Assembly (NCBI GenBank): GCA_900539375.1
Contig: UQBY01000023.1
Span: 1 to 40,195 of the forward strand
DNA length: 40,195 nt
Direction: 5' to 3'
DNA from: an uncultured Clostridium sp.
GTDB taxonomy: Bacteria; Bacillota; Clostridia; Clostridiales; Clostridiaceae
In this document: positions 1-7,658 of the stretch, piece by piece
Numbering within the stretch: position 1 is the first letter of the stretch
Layout: every line of letters begins with the position of its first letter
Made by a program: the position numbers and the translations under genes
The notes under the pieces: model-generated
Told to the model about the DNA's origin: nothing
What the model saw: only the letters and a program-made list of their open reading frames with translations
Databases searched by the model: none

Positions 1-1
1 C

Positions 2-100
2 AACTATCCCATTTTCATTCCGTCAACTCAACCCTATGAGAATTTAACCGTTGATATGTTTCCTAACACTCAAAGAAGTGGAATTTTGAGGCTCCGTTAA
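2..100 (+). CDS. Unidentified partial ORF tail at the window edge
   Basis: A plus-strand frame is open from base 2 to a TAA at 98-100 (32 codons), with no start inside the window, so it could be the end of a gene running in from the left. It contains VDMFPNT, which resembles the VDMFPQT near the C-terminus of the convergent RlmCD gene, but the following HVE-type residues are absent. The stretch is more GC-rich than its surroundings (46 G or C in bases 1-120). An inverted repeat, ATTTTGAG at 83-90 and CTCAAAAT at 115-122, overlaps the stop codon. It may be chance, a gene remnant or the edge of an inserted element. I do not recognise it. Confidence 0.2.
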   Translation, partial: NYPIFIPSTQPYENLTVDMFPNTQRSGILRLR

Positions 101-150
101 TTTATCCCGAAGCACTCAAAATCCCCTTATTTCAAGCCTTTTCTCGCTAT

Positions 151-1524
151 TTACTTCTGTACTTTTGTGAGCAAACAGACGCACTCCACATGGCTAGTTT
201 GTGGAAACATATCCACAGGCTGAACTTTTATTGTTTTATATCCTTTTTCTTCTAAGATTTTTAAATCTCTTGCTAATGTACTAGGGTCACAGGATACATA
301 AACTATTTTTTCTGGTTTTGTTTCCCCTATAGCATTTAGTAGTTTTATGTCACAGCCTTTTCTTGGTGGGTCTACTACTATTACATCAGCTTTAATTCCT
401 TCATTTATAAGTTTAGGAATTATTTCTTCAGATTTACCAACAAAAAATTCTGCATTTTCCACATTGTTTAATTTTGCATTTTCTTTTGCATTTATAATTG
501 CTGGTTCTATTATTTCTACTCCATAAACTTTTTTAGCCTTTTGGGATAAAAATAATGTTATTGTTCCTGTTCCACAATAAGCATCAAAAACTGTTTCATT
601 TCCTGTTAAAGAAGCATATTCTAAAGCTTTATTATAAAGAATTTCTGTTTGTATTGGATTTACTTGAAAAAATGATAATGGTGATATATTAAATTTAAAG
701 TTTCCTATGTAATCTTGTATAACATCTTCACCATATAAAGTTATACATTTTTCTCCTAAAATAACATTTGTATTTTTTGAGTTTACATTAAGTAATATAC
801 TCTTTATTCCTTCTATATTTTTAACTATTTCTTCTTTAAATTCATTTATAAAAGGAACTTTTTCTTTTGTAGCTACTAATACCACCATTACTTCTTTTGT
901 TTTAAAGGCTTTTCTTATCATTATATGTCTTAAAATTCCATTAGAATTAAAGTTCCCATCTACTGTTGCAGGTTCTATATTATATTTATTTATCCATTTT
1001 CTTGTTATTTTAGCTACTTTATCTGCCACTTCATCTTGAATTAGACAACTATCTATATTTATTATGTTATGGCTTCTTGGAGCATAAAACCCTATAACAA
1101 CTTCTCCATTAACTTTTCCTATTGGAAGTTGAACTTTATTTCTATATCTATAAGGATTTTCTTCCATTCCAATTGGATAGTTTACTAATTCTTCTGAAAG
1201 TCCACCTATTTTTGATATACAGTCCTTTACCCTATTCCATTTAAAATCTAATTGTTTTTTATAACTCATATGTTGAATTGAACAGCCACCACATCTTTTA
1301 TAATTATTACATTTAGGTTCTTCTCTTCCTTCTGCTTTTTCAATTATTTCTAGTAGCTTCCCATAAGCATAACTTTTTTTAACTTTTACTATCTTAACTT
1401 TTACCTTTTCGCCACAAAGAGCACCTTCTATAAAAATTGGATATCCATCAATTTTAGCTATACCTTCCCCTTCATATCCTTCAGATATTATATTTAAAAT
1501 ATATTCTTTATTTTTTTCTACCAT
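151..1524 (-). CDS. rlmCD: 23S rRNA (uracil-5-)-methyltransferase, RlmD/RlmCD (RumA) family
   Basis: SAM-dependent enzyme that makes 5-methyluridine in 23S rRNA. Gram-positive members (YefA/RlmCD) methylate both U747 and U1939. The 457 residues give an N-terminal TRAM-like RNA-binding segment (about 5-60), iron-sulfur cysteines C72, C78, C81 and C160, a SAM domain with DAYCGTGT, a DPPRKGC motif, and SCDPSTLARDL, which carries the catalytic Cys near residue 410. It ends in the family's VDMFPQTSHVE tail. The start is supported by GGAG eight bases before the ATG. It follows pyk but is separated from it by two terminator-like hairpins, so it is probably a separate unit. The family call is certain; the target sites are inferred from Gram-positive homologues. 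Confidence 0.93.
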   Translation of the reverse strand: MVEKNKEYILNIISEGYEGEGIAKIDGYPIFIEGALCGEKVKVKIVKVKKSYAYGKLLEIIEKAEGREEPKCNNYKRCGGCSIQHMSYKKQLDFKWNRVKDCISKIGGLSEELVNYPIGMEENPYRYRNKVQLPIGKVNGEVVIGFYAPRSHNIINIDSCLIQDEVADKVAKITRKWINKYNIEPATVDGNFNSNGILRHIMIRKAFKTKEVMVVLVATKEKVPFINEFKEEIVKNIEGIKSILLNVNSKNTNVILGEKCITLYGEDVIQDYIGNFKFNISPLSFFQVNPIQTEILYNKALEYASLTGNETVFDAYCGTGTITLFLSQKAKKVYGVEIIEPAIINAKENAKLNNVENAEFFVGKSEEIIPKLINEGIKADVIVVDPPRKGCDIKLLNAIGETKPEKIVYVSCDPSTLARDLKILEEKGYKTIKVQPVDMFPQTSHVECVCLLTKVQK

Positions 1525-1589
1525 TTTCTAATCTCCATTTTAATATTTGTGTACTAATTATATCATATTTTATATTTTACTATAACATA

Positions 1590-1643
1590 ATAAAAAGCAC
1601 CTTTTCAGGTGCTAGTACAGAATCAGTTGCCACTTAATCCCAT
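1590..1643 (-). ncRNA. Putative short leader RNA or sRNA ending in a terminator, upstream of rlmCD
   Basis: On the minus strand a TATAAT hexamer (1650-1655) would start a transcript near 1643. About 30 bases later comes AGTGGCAACT (able to form a small hairpin), then a terminator: AGCACCT and AGGTGCT around a purine loop (plus-strand arms 1596-1602 and 1607-1613), followed by TTTTT. The region has no ORF and matches no riboswitch I recognise. A second weak promoter (TTATAG, 17 bases, TATAAT) lies between the terminator and rlmCD. The element could therefore be an independent sRNA or an attenuator. The -35 region is poor, so the 5' end is uncertain. Confidence 0.35.
1592..1613 (-). terminator. 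Intrinsic terminator or attenuator before rlmCD
   Basis: Minus-strand hairpin AGCACCT/AGGTGCT (6-7 bp) with a GAAA-containing loop, directly followed by five T residues. It lies about 70 bases upstream of the rlmCD start and about 160 bases beyond the pyk terminator. It therefore cannot be the main pyk terminator and probably acts on a transcript that begins between them. Confidence 0.65.
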
Positions 1644-1770
1644 ACTTAAATTATAACTTATTTTTATGAATATATACATATTTTTATTTATATTTTTCAC
1701 AAATTTATAAACTTATTATTATGATTAAATTTTATTAACAATTTAAAAAAAATGATATAATTTTTAAAAC

Positions 1771-1800
1771 AAAAAGAAGGCTATTAAAAGCCTTCTTTTT
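1771..1800 (-). terminator. Terminator of the pfkA-pyk unit
   Basis: Perfect 12-bp inverted repeat, AAAAAGAAGGCT and AGCCTTCTTTTT with a 6-base loop, starting 16 bases beyond the pyk stop codon. The A/T flanks give a U-run on the minus transcript, so it can terminate transcription coming from pyk. It is symmetric and could act in both directions. Confidence 0.85.
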
Positions 1801-1816
1801 TAATATATAAAATAGA

Positions 1817-3232
1817 TTATTCTACTACGCTAACCTTCATTAAGTTAGTAGCTCCCTTAGCAACAGGAACTCCAGCAGCCATAACTACTGTATCACCCTT
1901 CTTAACAAATCCAGCTTTTTCTGCTATTGAAACAGCCTTTTCCATCATTTCGTCTGTAGATTCCATCTTTTCTGCAACGATTGGATATACACCCCATGAG
2001 AATACTAACTTCTTAGCAACTTTTTCACATGGTGTAACAGCAACGATTGGACATTCTGGTCTGCATTGAGATAATCTTTGAGCAGTTGCACCACTTTGAG
2101 TTGAAGAAATTATAGCTGAAGCTTGTAATTCAGCAGCTGCATTACAAGTAGCTCTTGAAATAACTCCTGCGATTGCTGGAATGTGCTTCTTAGCCTTAGA
2201 AACTGCAACATGGTAGTCTAAGTTCTTTTCAGTTTCTTCTGCTATCTTAGCCATAGTTCTAACAGCATTTACTGGATAGCTACCATTAGCACTTTCTCCT
2301 GATAACATTATAACGTCTGTTCCATCATATATAGCGTTAGCAACGTCTGAAACTTCTGCTCTTGTTGGTCTTGGGTTTCTTATCATAGAATCAAGCATTT
2401 GTGTAGCTGTTACAACTGGCTTACCAGCTTCGTTACACTTCTTGATTATCATTTTTTGTACTTGTGGTACATTTTCAACTGGGATTTCAACACCTAGGTC
2501 TCCTCTAGCAACCATTATCATATCTGATACTTCTAGTATTGAATCTATGTTATCAACACCTTCTTGGTTTTCTATCTTAGGACAAACAAGGATATGTTCT
2601 CCACCATTTTCTTTTAATACTTGTCTTATAGCTAATACGTCTTCTGCTTTTCTAACGAATGAAGCTGCTATCATAGTAACACCCATTTCGCATCCGAACT
2701 TAAGATCGTCTTTATCTTTTTCAGTTAAAGCTGGTAACTTAATTGAAACTCCTGGTACATTAACACCCTTGTGAGTTCCTACTAAACCAGTGTTTTGAAC
2801 TTCACATAAAATCTTGTTTCCATCTATTGATTTAACTGTTAATCCAACTAAACCATCATCTATCAATATAGTGTTTCCTGGAACAACATCATTTGCAAGT
2901 CCTGCATATGTAACAGAACATTTAGTAGTATCTCCTACTACTTCTTCTCCAGCATATATTGTAAAGTCAGTTCCTTTTTGTAATTCAACCTTGTTTGGTT
3001 CGAATTTACCAGTTCTGATTTCTGGTCCCTTTGTATCTAATATTATAGCTATTTCTTTTCCTAATTTCTTAGCTGTATTTCTAACTAATTCAATTCTTCC
3101 ACGATGTTCTTCATGATCTCCATGTGAAAAGTTGTGTCTTGATGCATTCATACCAGCTTCTATAAACTGAGTTATGATTTCTTCTGTTTCACTAGCTGGT
3201 CCTACTGTACATATCATTTTTGTCTTTTTCAT
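1817..3232 (-). CDS. pyk: Pyruvate kinase
   Basis: Last ATP-yielding step of glycolysis: phosphoenolpyruvate plus ADP gives pyruvate plus ATP. Visible motifs are TKMICTVGPAS at the N-terminus, RHNFSHG (about 33), LDTKGPEIRTG (about 66), the MVARGDLGVEI active-site strand (about 241), and TATQMLDSM (about 277). At 471 residues it has the catalytic core and allosteric C domain but lacks the extra C-terminal PEP-utiliser-like domain of Bacillus-type enzymes (about 585 residues). The start follows a GAGGAG site. It lies 66 bases downstream of pfkA in the same direction, so the two irreversible glycolytic kinases are probably co-transcribed, with the terminator at 1771-1800 ending the unit. Confidence 0.97.
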   Translation of the reverse strand: MKKTKMICTVGPASETEEIITQFIEAGMNASRHNFSHGDHEEHRGRIELVRNTAKKLGKEIAIILDTKGPEIRTGKFEPNKVELQKGTDFTIYAGEEVVGDTTKCSVTYAGLANDVVPGNTILIDDGLVGLTVKSIDGNKILCEVQNTGLVGTHKGVNVPGVSIKLPALTEKDKDDLKFGCEMGVTMIAASFVRKAEDVLAIRQVLKENGGEHILVCPKIENQEGVDNIDSILEVSDMIMVARGDLGVEIPVENVPQVQKMIIKKCNEAGKPVVTATQMLDSMIRNPRPTRAEVSDVANAIYDGTDVIMLSGESANGSYPVNAVRTMAKIAEETEKNLDYHVAVSKAKKHIPAIAGVISRATCNAAAELQASAIISSTQSGATAQRLSQCRPECPIVAVTPCEKVAKKLVFSWGVYPIVAEKMESTDEMMEKAVSIAEKAGFVKKGDTVVMAAGVPVAKGATNLMKVSVVE

Positions 3233-3298
3233 GTAATTAACACTCCTCTTAATTTAATAATGTAAATTCTTTATATAAATATAATTTTTAACTTTTGA

Positions 3299-4258
3299 CT
3301 ATTTTGAAATAACAACAGAAAGGTCATAAAGTTCTTGACTAAACTTTCTTTCTACTGCTAAAGCTTCATCTATATCTTGATCTATTATCTTATTATCTCT
3401 TATTCCTATAACTCTTGAAGTTTTACCTTCCATTAATACTTCAACAGCCTTAACACCCATTCTTGAAGCTAACATTCTATCTTGAGCTGTTGGGCTTCCA
3501 CCTCTTTGGATGTGACCTAAGATTGTAGCTCTTGTTTCAATTCCTGTTACGCCTTCAACATATTCTGCAAGGTCATATGCTCCTCCAACACCTTCTGCTA
3601 GTATTACAAGATTGTGTCTCTTACCTTCATTTTTTCCTTCAAGTATTGTTCTGCATAATTGATCTTTGTCAAATGGTAATTCAGGCACGATAACAGCCTC
3701 AGCACCACCACATATTCCTGCGTATAATGCTAAGTCACCACAATTTCTACCCATAACTTCAACTATAGAAACTCTTTCATGTGAAGTTGAAGTATCTCTT
3801 ATTTTATTTATTGCATCTACAATAGTATTTAATGCTGTATCAAAACCTATTGTGTAATCTGTATATGCTAAATCATTATCTATTGTTCCTGGTAATCCAA
3901 CTGTCATTACACCTAACTTTGATAAAAGCTTAGCTCCTGTGAAAGAACCATCTCCACCTATTACTACTAATGCTTCAACTCCGTAAGCTTGTAATATCTT
4001 TACAGCTCTTTTTCTTACCTCTTCTTGTTTAAATTCTGGACATCTTGCAGTTCTAAGGATTGTACCACCTCTTTGGATTATGTCTGATACTGAAGATCTA
4101 GTCATAGGTGTTATATCTCCATCTAATAATCCACTATATCCTCTTTGAACTCCCATAACTTCAATTCCATTGCTTAAAGCAGTTCTTACAACAGCTCTTA
4201 CTGCTGCGTTCATTCCTGGTGCATCTCCACCACTTGTTAAAATAGCTATTTTTTTCAT
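3299..4258 (-). CDS. pfkA: ATP-dependent 6-phosphofructokinase
   Basis: Phosphorylates fructose 6-phosphate to fructose 1,6-bisphosphate, the committed step of glycolysis. At 319 residues it matches the bacterial PfkA length. Motifs are ILTSGGDAPGMNAAVRA (start), GGDGSFTGA (ATP/Mg binding, about 101), the GTIDNDL catalytic loop with the base Asp (about 125), EVMGRNCGDLA (about 168) and HIQRGGSPTAQDR (about 249). The GGDGS type of ATP-site loop points to ATP rather than pyrophosphate as donor. The ATG follows GAGGAGG. It begins the pfkA-pyk unit behind its own promoter (4348-4376). Confidence 0.97.
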   Translation of the reverse strand: MKKIAILTSGGDAPGMNAAVRAVVRTALSNGIEVMGVQRGYSGLLDGDITPMTRSSVSDIIQRGGTILRTARCPEFKQEEVRKRAVKILQAYGVEALVVIGGDGSFTGAKLLSKLGVMTVGLPGTIDNDLAYTDYTIGFDTALNTIVDAINKIRDTSTSHERVSIVEVMGRNCGDLALYAGICGGAEAVIVPELPFDKDQLCRTILEGKNEGKRHNLVILAEGVGGAYDLAEYVEGVTGIETRATILGHIQRGGSPTAQDRMLASRMGVKAVEVLMEGKTSRVIGIRDNKIIDQDIDEALAVERKFSQELYDLSVVISK

Positions 4259-4670
4259 TACTGTTCCTCCTCACACACCTATTGGACTATTACTTCGTCC
4301 TTATTTGTATGCTAAATTTAACCACTCACTAATAATAACCGTTTTTATTGTACAAAATTTGCAAGAATTTATCAATTGGTTTTTAACAACTTTTACGACT
4401 ATTTTTCATATTTTAATCATTAAAAAGTTATTTCACTATTATTATACCCTAAAAAGGCTTAATTTTATAATAAAAAATAGTCTCTTTCTTACTTATTTAT
4501 TTTTTTATATTTTTGTTACTTTTTTAATCCATTTTATTATTATACTTTATTTTTACGAATAAAAGCAACATTCTTTATATATATTATCATAATAAATATT
4601 AATTATCCATACATACTAAAGTTTTTTACTAATTTTTATCTAAAATTAACCCATTATTAAAAGTTGTATT
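4259..4670. other. 412-bp gap between dnaE and pfkA
   Basis: Very AT-rich intergenic DNA with no credible ORF. The part nearest pfkA holds its promoter and an 80-base leader with a small GGAC/GTCC hairpin and a strong ribosome site. I see no clear T-run terminator behind dnaE, so some dnaE transcription may read into pfkA. The rest shows nothing recognisable. Confidence 0.6.
4348..4376 (-). promoter_or_regulatory. SigA-type promoter of pfkA-pyk
   Basis: On the minus strand, TTGATA (4371-4376) lies 17 bases before TACAAT (4348-4353). The predicted start is near 4341, leaving a leader of about 80 bases before the pfkA ATG at 4258. No operator is evident. Confidence 0.65.
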
Positions 4671-5929
4671 TTAACTATTGGATATTATTCTTATATTTTC
4701 TTCTCCAAAAGATTTTTTTAATTCTTCAATTAGTTCTGAATTTGATTCTGTCCAAAATTCACTTGAAAGTCTATAAGACTTCTTTTCTTGTTTTACATAT
4801 AAATATATTGGTGTATTTCCTTTCTTTGCCAATGTACAATTTTTCAATTTAAACTTTACATTATTTATATTATTTTTACTTTCAATTTGAATATAAATTT
4901 TATCTCCATTAACCTTTTCTAATCCACTTATAGATTCACATATAAGCTTTGGTGGCTCATCTTCTCTAATGCTTATTCTTCCTTTTATAACTACAAGTTT
5001 ATCCTGTTCTATATTATTTCTAAATTTCTCTAAAATTTTAGGAAATACTATTATTTCTATTACTCCAGTTAAATCTTCTAGTTGTAAAAATGCCATTAAA
5101 GTATTGTTTTTTGTAACTTTTTGATTAACTGAAATTATTATTCCCCCAAGGATAACCCTATCATTATCCATAAATTTAGGTTCTTTATCTAAAATTCCTT
5201 TTTCTAAGTCCTTATGAGTTTCTTCCATTAATTCATAGGATTCATTTATTTCTTTTATTGTAGTTGAAGTTTGCATACTTAAACTTTTTTTATATTCATC
5301 TAAAGGATGACCAGATAAATATAAACCTGTCATTTCCTTTTCCATAGCAAGAAGATTTCCTTTTTTAAATTCTTTTATATTAGGATAATTTATTTTTGGT
5401 ATGTCTATAGAATTCTCATCTAAATTAAATAAACTTATTTGACCTTCTATATTTCTTCTTCTCTCATTTGTTCTTCCATCCATAGCCTTTTCAAATACTG
5501 CAAGCATTTTTGACCTAAATACATTAAAACTATCCATAGCTCCAGCTTTAATAAGACTTTCAACAGCTCTTTTATTTACAGCTGAAGTATCTATTTTATC
5601 TATAAAATCCTCTAAAGAAGTAAATTTTCCTCTAGTTTCTCTAGTTTTTACTATAGAATCTATTACATTTATTCCAACATTTTTAATAGCTGCCATTCCA
5701 AAAATTATAATATCACCTTTAACTGTAAACTTTCCACGACTTTCATTTATATTAGGAGATATTACTTGTATTCCATTTTCTTCTGCAAACTTAATATAAT
5801 GTGCCACCTTTTCACTAGTATCCATAACTGAATTAAGCATTGCTGCTATCATTTCTACTGGATAATACCTCATTAAGTAAGCTGTTTGATAACCAACAAC
5901 TGCATAAGCTGCTGCATGAGATTTGTTGA
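4671..5929 (-). CDS. dnaE: DNA polymerase III alpha subunit DnaE, exon 3
   Basis: Third and last coding segment of the intron-split dnaE (join on the minus strand: 8876-7659, 7366-6274, 5929-4671). It begins with TC, which completes the Phe codon left by exon 2, then encodes NKSHAAAYAVVGYQTAYL before the first internal ATG at 5873. A start at that ATG would lose the conserved NKSHAAAY motif. The segment holds the end of the fingers region, a helix-hairpin-helix segment (around VNKRAVESLIKAGAMDSF) and the OB-fold domain (VTKNNTLMAFLQLEDLTG). It supplies 419 codons including the stop; the spliced protein is 1189 residues. Annotated alone it would look like a truncated polymerase, but its frame joins exon 2 exactly after removal of the 344-nt intron. 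Confidence 0.93.
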
Positions 5930-6273
5930 CATTTTGTTACTTTAAGGAATTTAAACCTTAAACTTTATATTTCTATAAAGATCGGACTATATCATTACCT
6001 TATATTAATAAGGTATAGGGCACTCGTGGATATTTCACCATATAACTTTTTACTTAGGCTAATTTATCTAGTCTCTGAACCTTTAACCTATTTCTAGGAA
6101 ACTTGGCTGCGGATTGACCAATCCTTAAACTTTTTACCTCTTCTTAATTGATTAAATTAAGCCCCTAATTCTATTACTAGACTAAGTTGGTATTTAAGGC
6201 TCTAAGGTGTTTCCCGCAATTAACCCTATTTGCTTTGTAGCTCCTACCACAAAGGCACTCTTGATTTATATGA
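5930..6273 (-). ncRNA. Group I self-splicing intron 2 in dnaE (344 nt, no ORF)
   Basis: The four core elements appear in order on the minus strand: P AATTGCGGGAAA (plus 6210-6221), Q AATCCGCAGCCAAG (6102-6115), R GGTTCAGAGACTAGA (6067-6081) and S ATGATATAGTCC (5984-5995). Pairings seen are P3 ATAGGG/CCCTAT (6224-6229 with 6015-6020), P4 TGCGG/CCGCA, P7 GACTA/TAGTC, P8 TACCTTAT/ATAAGGTA and P9 CTTTATA/TATAAAG. The upstream exon ends in U (6274) and the intron ends in G (5930). P1 pairs GCAU with the internal guide GUGC, ending in a U-G wobble. P10 is weak here. Splicing joins GCA-T to TC-AAC, giving A-F-N-K, the normal DnaE sequence. No homing endonuclease is encoded. It is probably subgroup IA, an inference from the core and the extra helices after R. 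Confidence 0.93.
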
Positions 6274-7366
6274 ATGCATATGATGCGAAGTCCATCATTG
6301 TATCAAATATCTTGTTACCAATGGATTCGCTTATTCCATTTCTCACACAGCCTGGAACTTGAACATTTCCTTCTTCATCTATAATTCCATAAATAAAGTT
6401 TTTTCGTTCTTCTTCCATTACTTCATGTTTTTTCTTGGACATGGCTCTTCTTACCATATCACTCCTTCCTAGGGAATATCCTGCTAATTTTCTAACTATT
6501 TCCATTACCTGTTCTTGATAAACCATTACGCCATATGTAACATCAAGTATATCCTGTAATTCAGGTGTATCATACTTTACCTTATCTGGATTATTTTTTC
6601 CTTCTATATATCTTGGAATTTCTCCCATAGGACCTGGTCTATATAAAGATATTCCAGCTATTATATCTTCTAAACTATCTGGCTTTAATTCTTTCATAAA
6701 GGAAGTCATTCCTGGAGATTCTAACTGAAATACTCCAGCTGTGTGTCCTTCTCCTATCATTTTATAAACTTCTTTATCATCAAAGCCTATTTTATCTAAA
6801 TCTATTTTTATATTTCTATTTTCTTTAATCATCTTTACAGCATCATTCATAACTGTTAAAGTTCTTAATCCAAGAAAATCCATTTTTAAAAGTCCAAGCT
6901 CCTCTAGGGTTGTCATATCAAATTGTGTTACAATCATATCTTCATTTTTTTGAAGAGGTACATACTCTACTAAGGCCTTAGATGCTATAACAACTCCTGC
7001 TGCATGGGTTGAAGAATGTCTTGGAAGTCCTTCTAAGTTTTTGCTTATATCAATTAATTCTTTTACTCTTTCTTCTTCCTCATAAGCTTTCTTAAGCTCT
7101 GGATTCATCTCTAAAGCTTTATCTATTGTAATTTTTAATACATTTGGAATCATCTTTGCTATTCTATCAACTTCTGCATAACTATAATCCATAGCTCTTC
7201 CAACATCTCTTATACACATTTTAGGAGCCATAGTTCCAAATGTTATTATTTGTGAAACATTATTTTCACCATATTTCTCTACAACATAATCTATAACTTC
7301 TTGCCTGCGTTCATAATCAAAGTCTGAATCAATATCAGGCATACTTACTCTTTCAGGATTTAAGAA
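6274..7366 (-). CDS. dnaE: DNA polymerase III alpha subunit DnaE, exon 2
   Basis: Middle coding segment of dnaE, 1093 nt (364 codons plus one base). It starts with TTC, so the spliced protein reads LLFER-FLNPERVSMPDIDSDF. The ATG at 7369 that makes this look like a separate gene is the last three bases of intron 1, and its G is the intron's terminal omega-G. The segment carries the palm catalytic aspartates: PDIDSDF just after the splice junction and MDFLGLRTLT further on. It also carries YRPGPMGEIPRYI, MVYQEQVMEI and GYSLGRSDMVRRAMSKKK. It ends FASYA plus the first base of a Phe codon, and exon 3 completes the Phe. Without splicing, translation would stop two codons later. Confidence 0.94.
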
Positions 7367-7658
7367 CATTTATTATTATCCATAGACTCTTTATTCTATG
7401 TTCTGGAGGTTTCCCTCATTTTCATCAGATAGTCATTTCTATCTCAGTTTGGACTATATCATCATATTGAATAAGCATATGTTTATTCAATAAGTTGGGC
7501 ACTCGTGGAGAAGATTATTGATTAGCTACTCACTTCTCTAGTCTCTGAACCTTTCTGGTACATATTATGCTATTTCCAGACTTGGCTGCTGATTAGCATG
7601 CTTTTTTAAGTTTAGCCTTCCAGCAATTCACCCAATTTAAACAGCGCATCTTAAATTT
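7367..7658 (-). ncRNA. Group I self-splicing intron 1 in dnaE (292 nt, no ORF)
   Basis: Core elements on the minus strand are P AATTGCTGGAAGG (plus 7616-7628), Q AATCAGCAGCCAAG (7581-7594), R GGTTCAGAGACTAGA (7537-7551) and S ATGATATAGTCC (7451-7462). P1: exon end AGCGU pairs with intron GCGCU over 5 bp, ending in the diagnostic U-G at the 5' splice site. P10: intron AUUUAAGA pairs with exon-2 UCUUAAAU over 8 bp. P3 is UUGGG/CCCAA (7631-7635 with 7495-7499), P4 TGCTG/CAGCA, P7 GACTA/TAGTC, P8 TTGAATAA/TTATTCAA and P9 AGATAG/CTATCT. The intron begins at 7658 after a U and ends with G at 7367. P3 and P4 differ from intron 2 by paired, compensating changes. It encodes no protein. Confidence 0.96.

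Noticed and set aside
1590..1655. Known riboswitch or T-box before rlmCD
   Set aside because: No T-box GGTGGNACCGCG, preQ1, purine or c-di-GMP core sequence is visible. Only a short hairpin and a terminator are supported.
5930..7658. Inteins or insertion sequences as the cause of the split dnaE
   Set aside because: The gaps are non-coding in all frames, lack intein motifs, terminal inverted repeats or target duplications, and contain stops soon after each exon.
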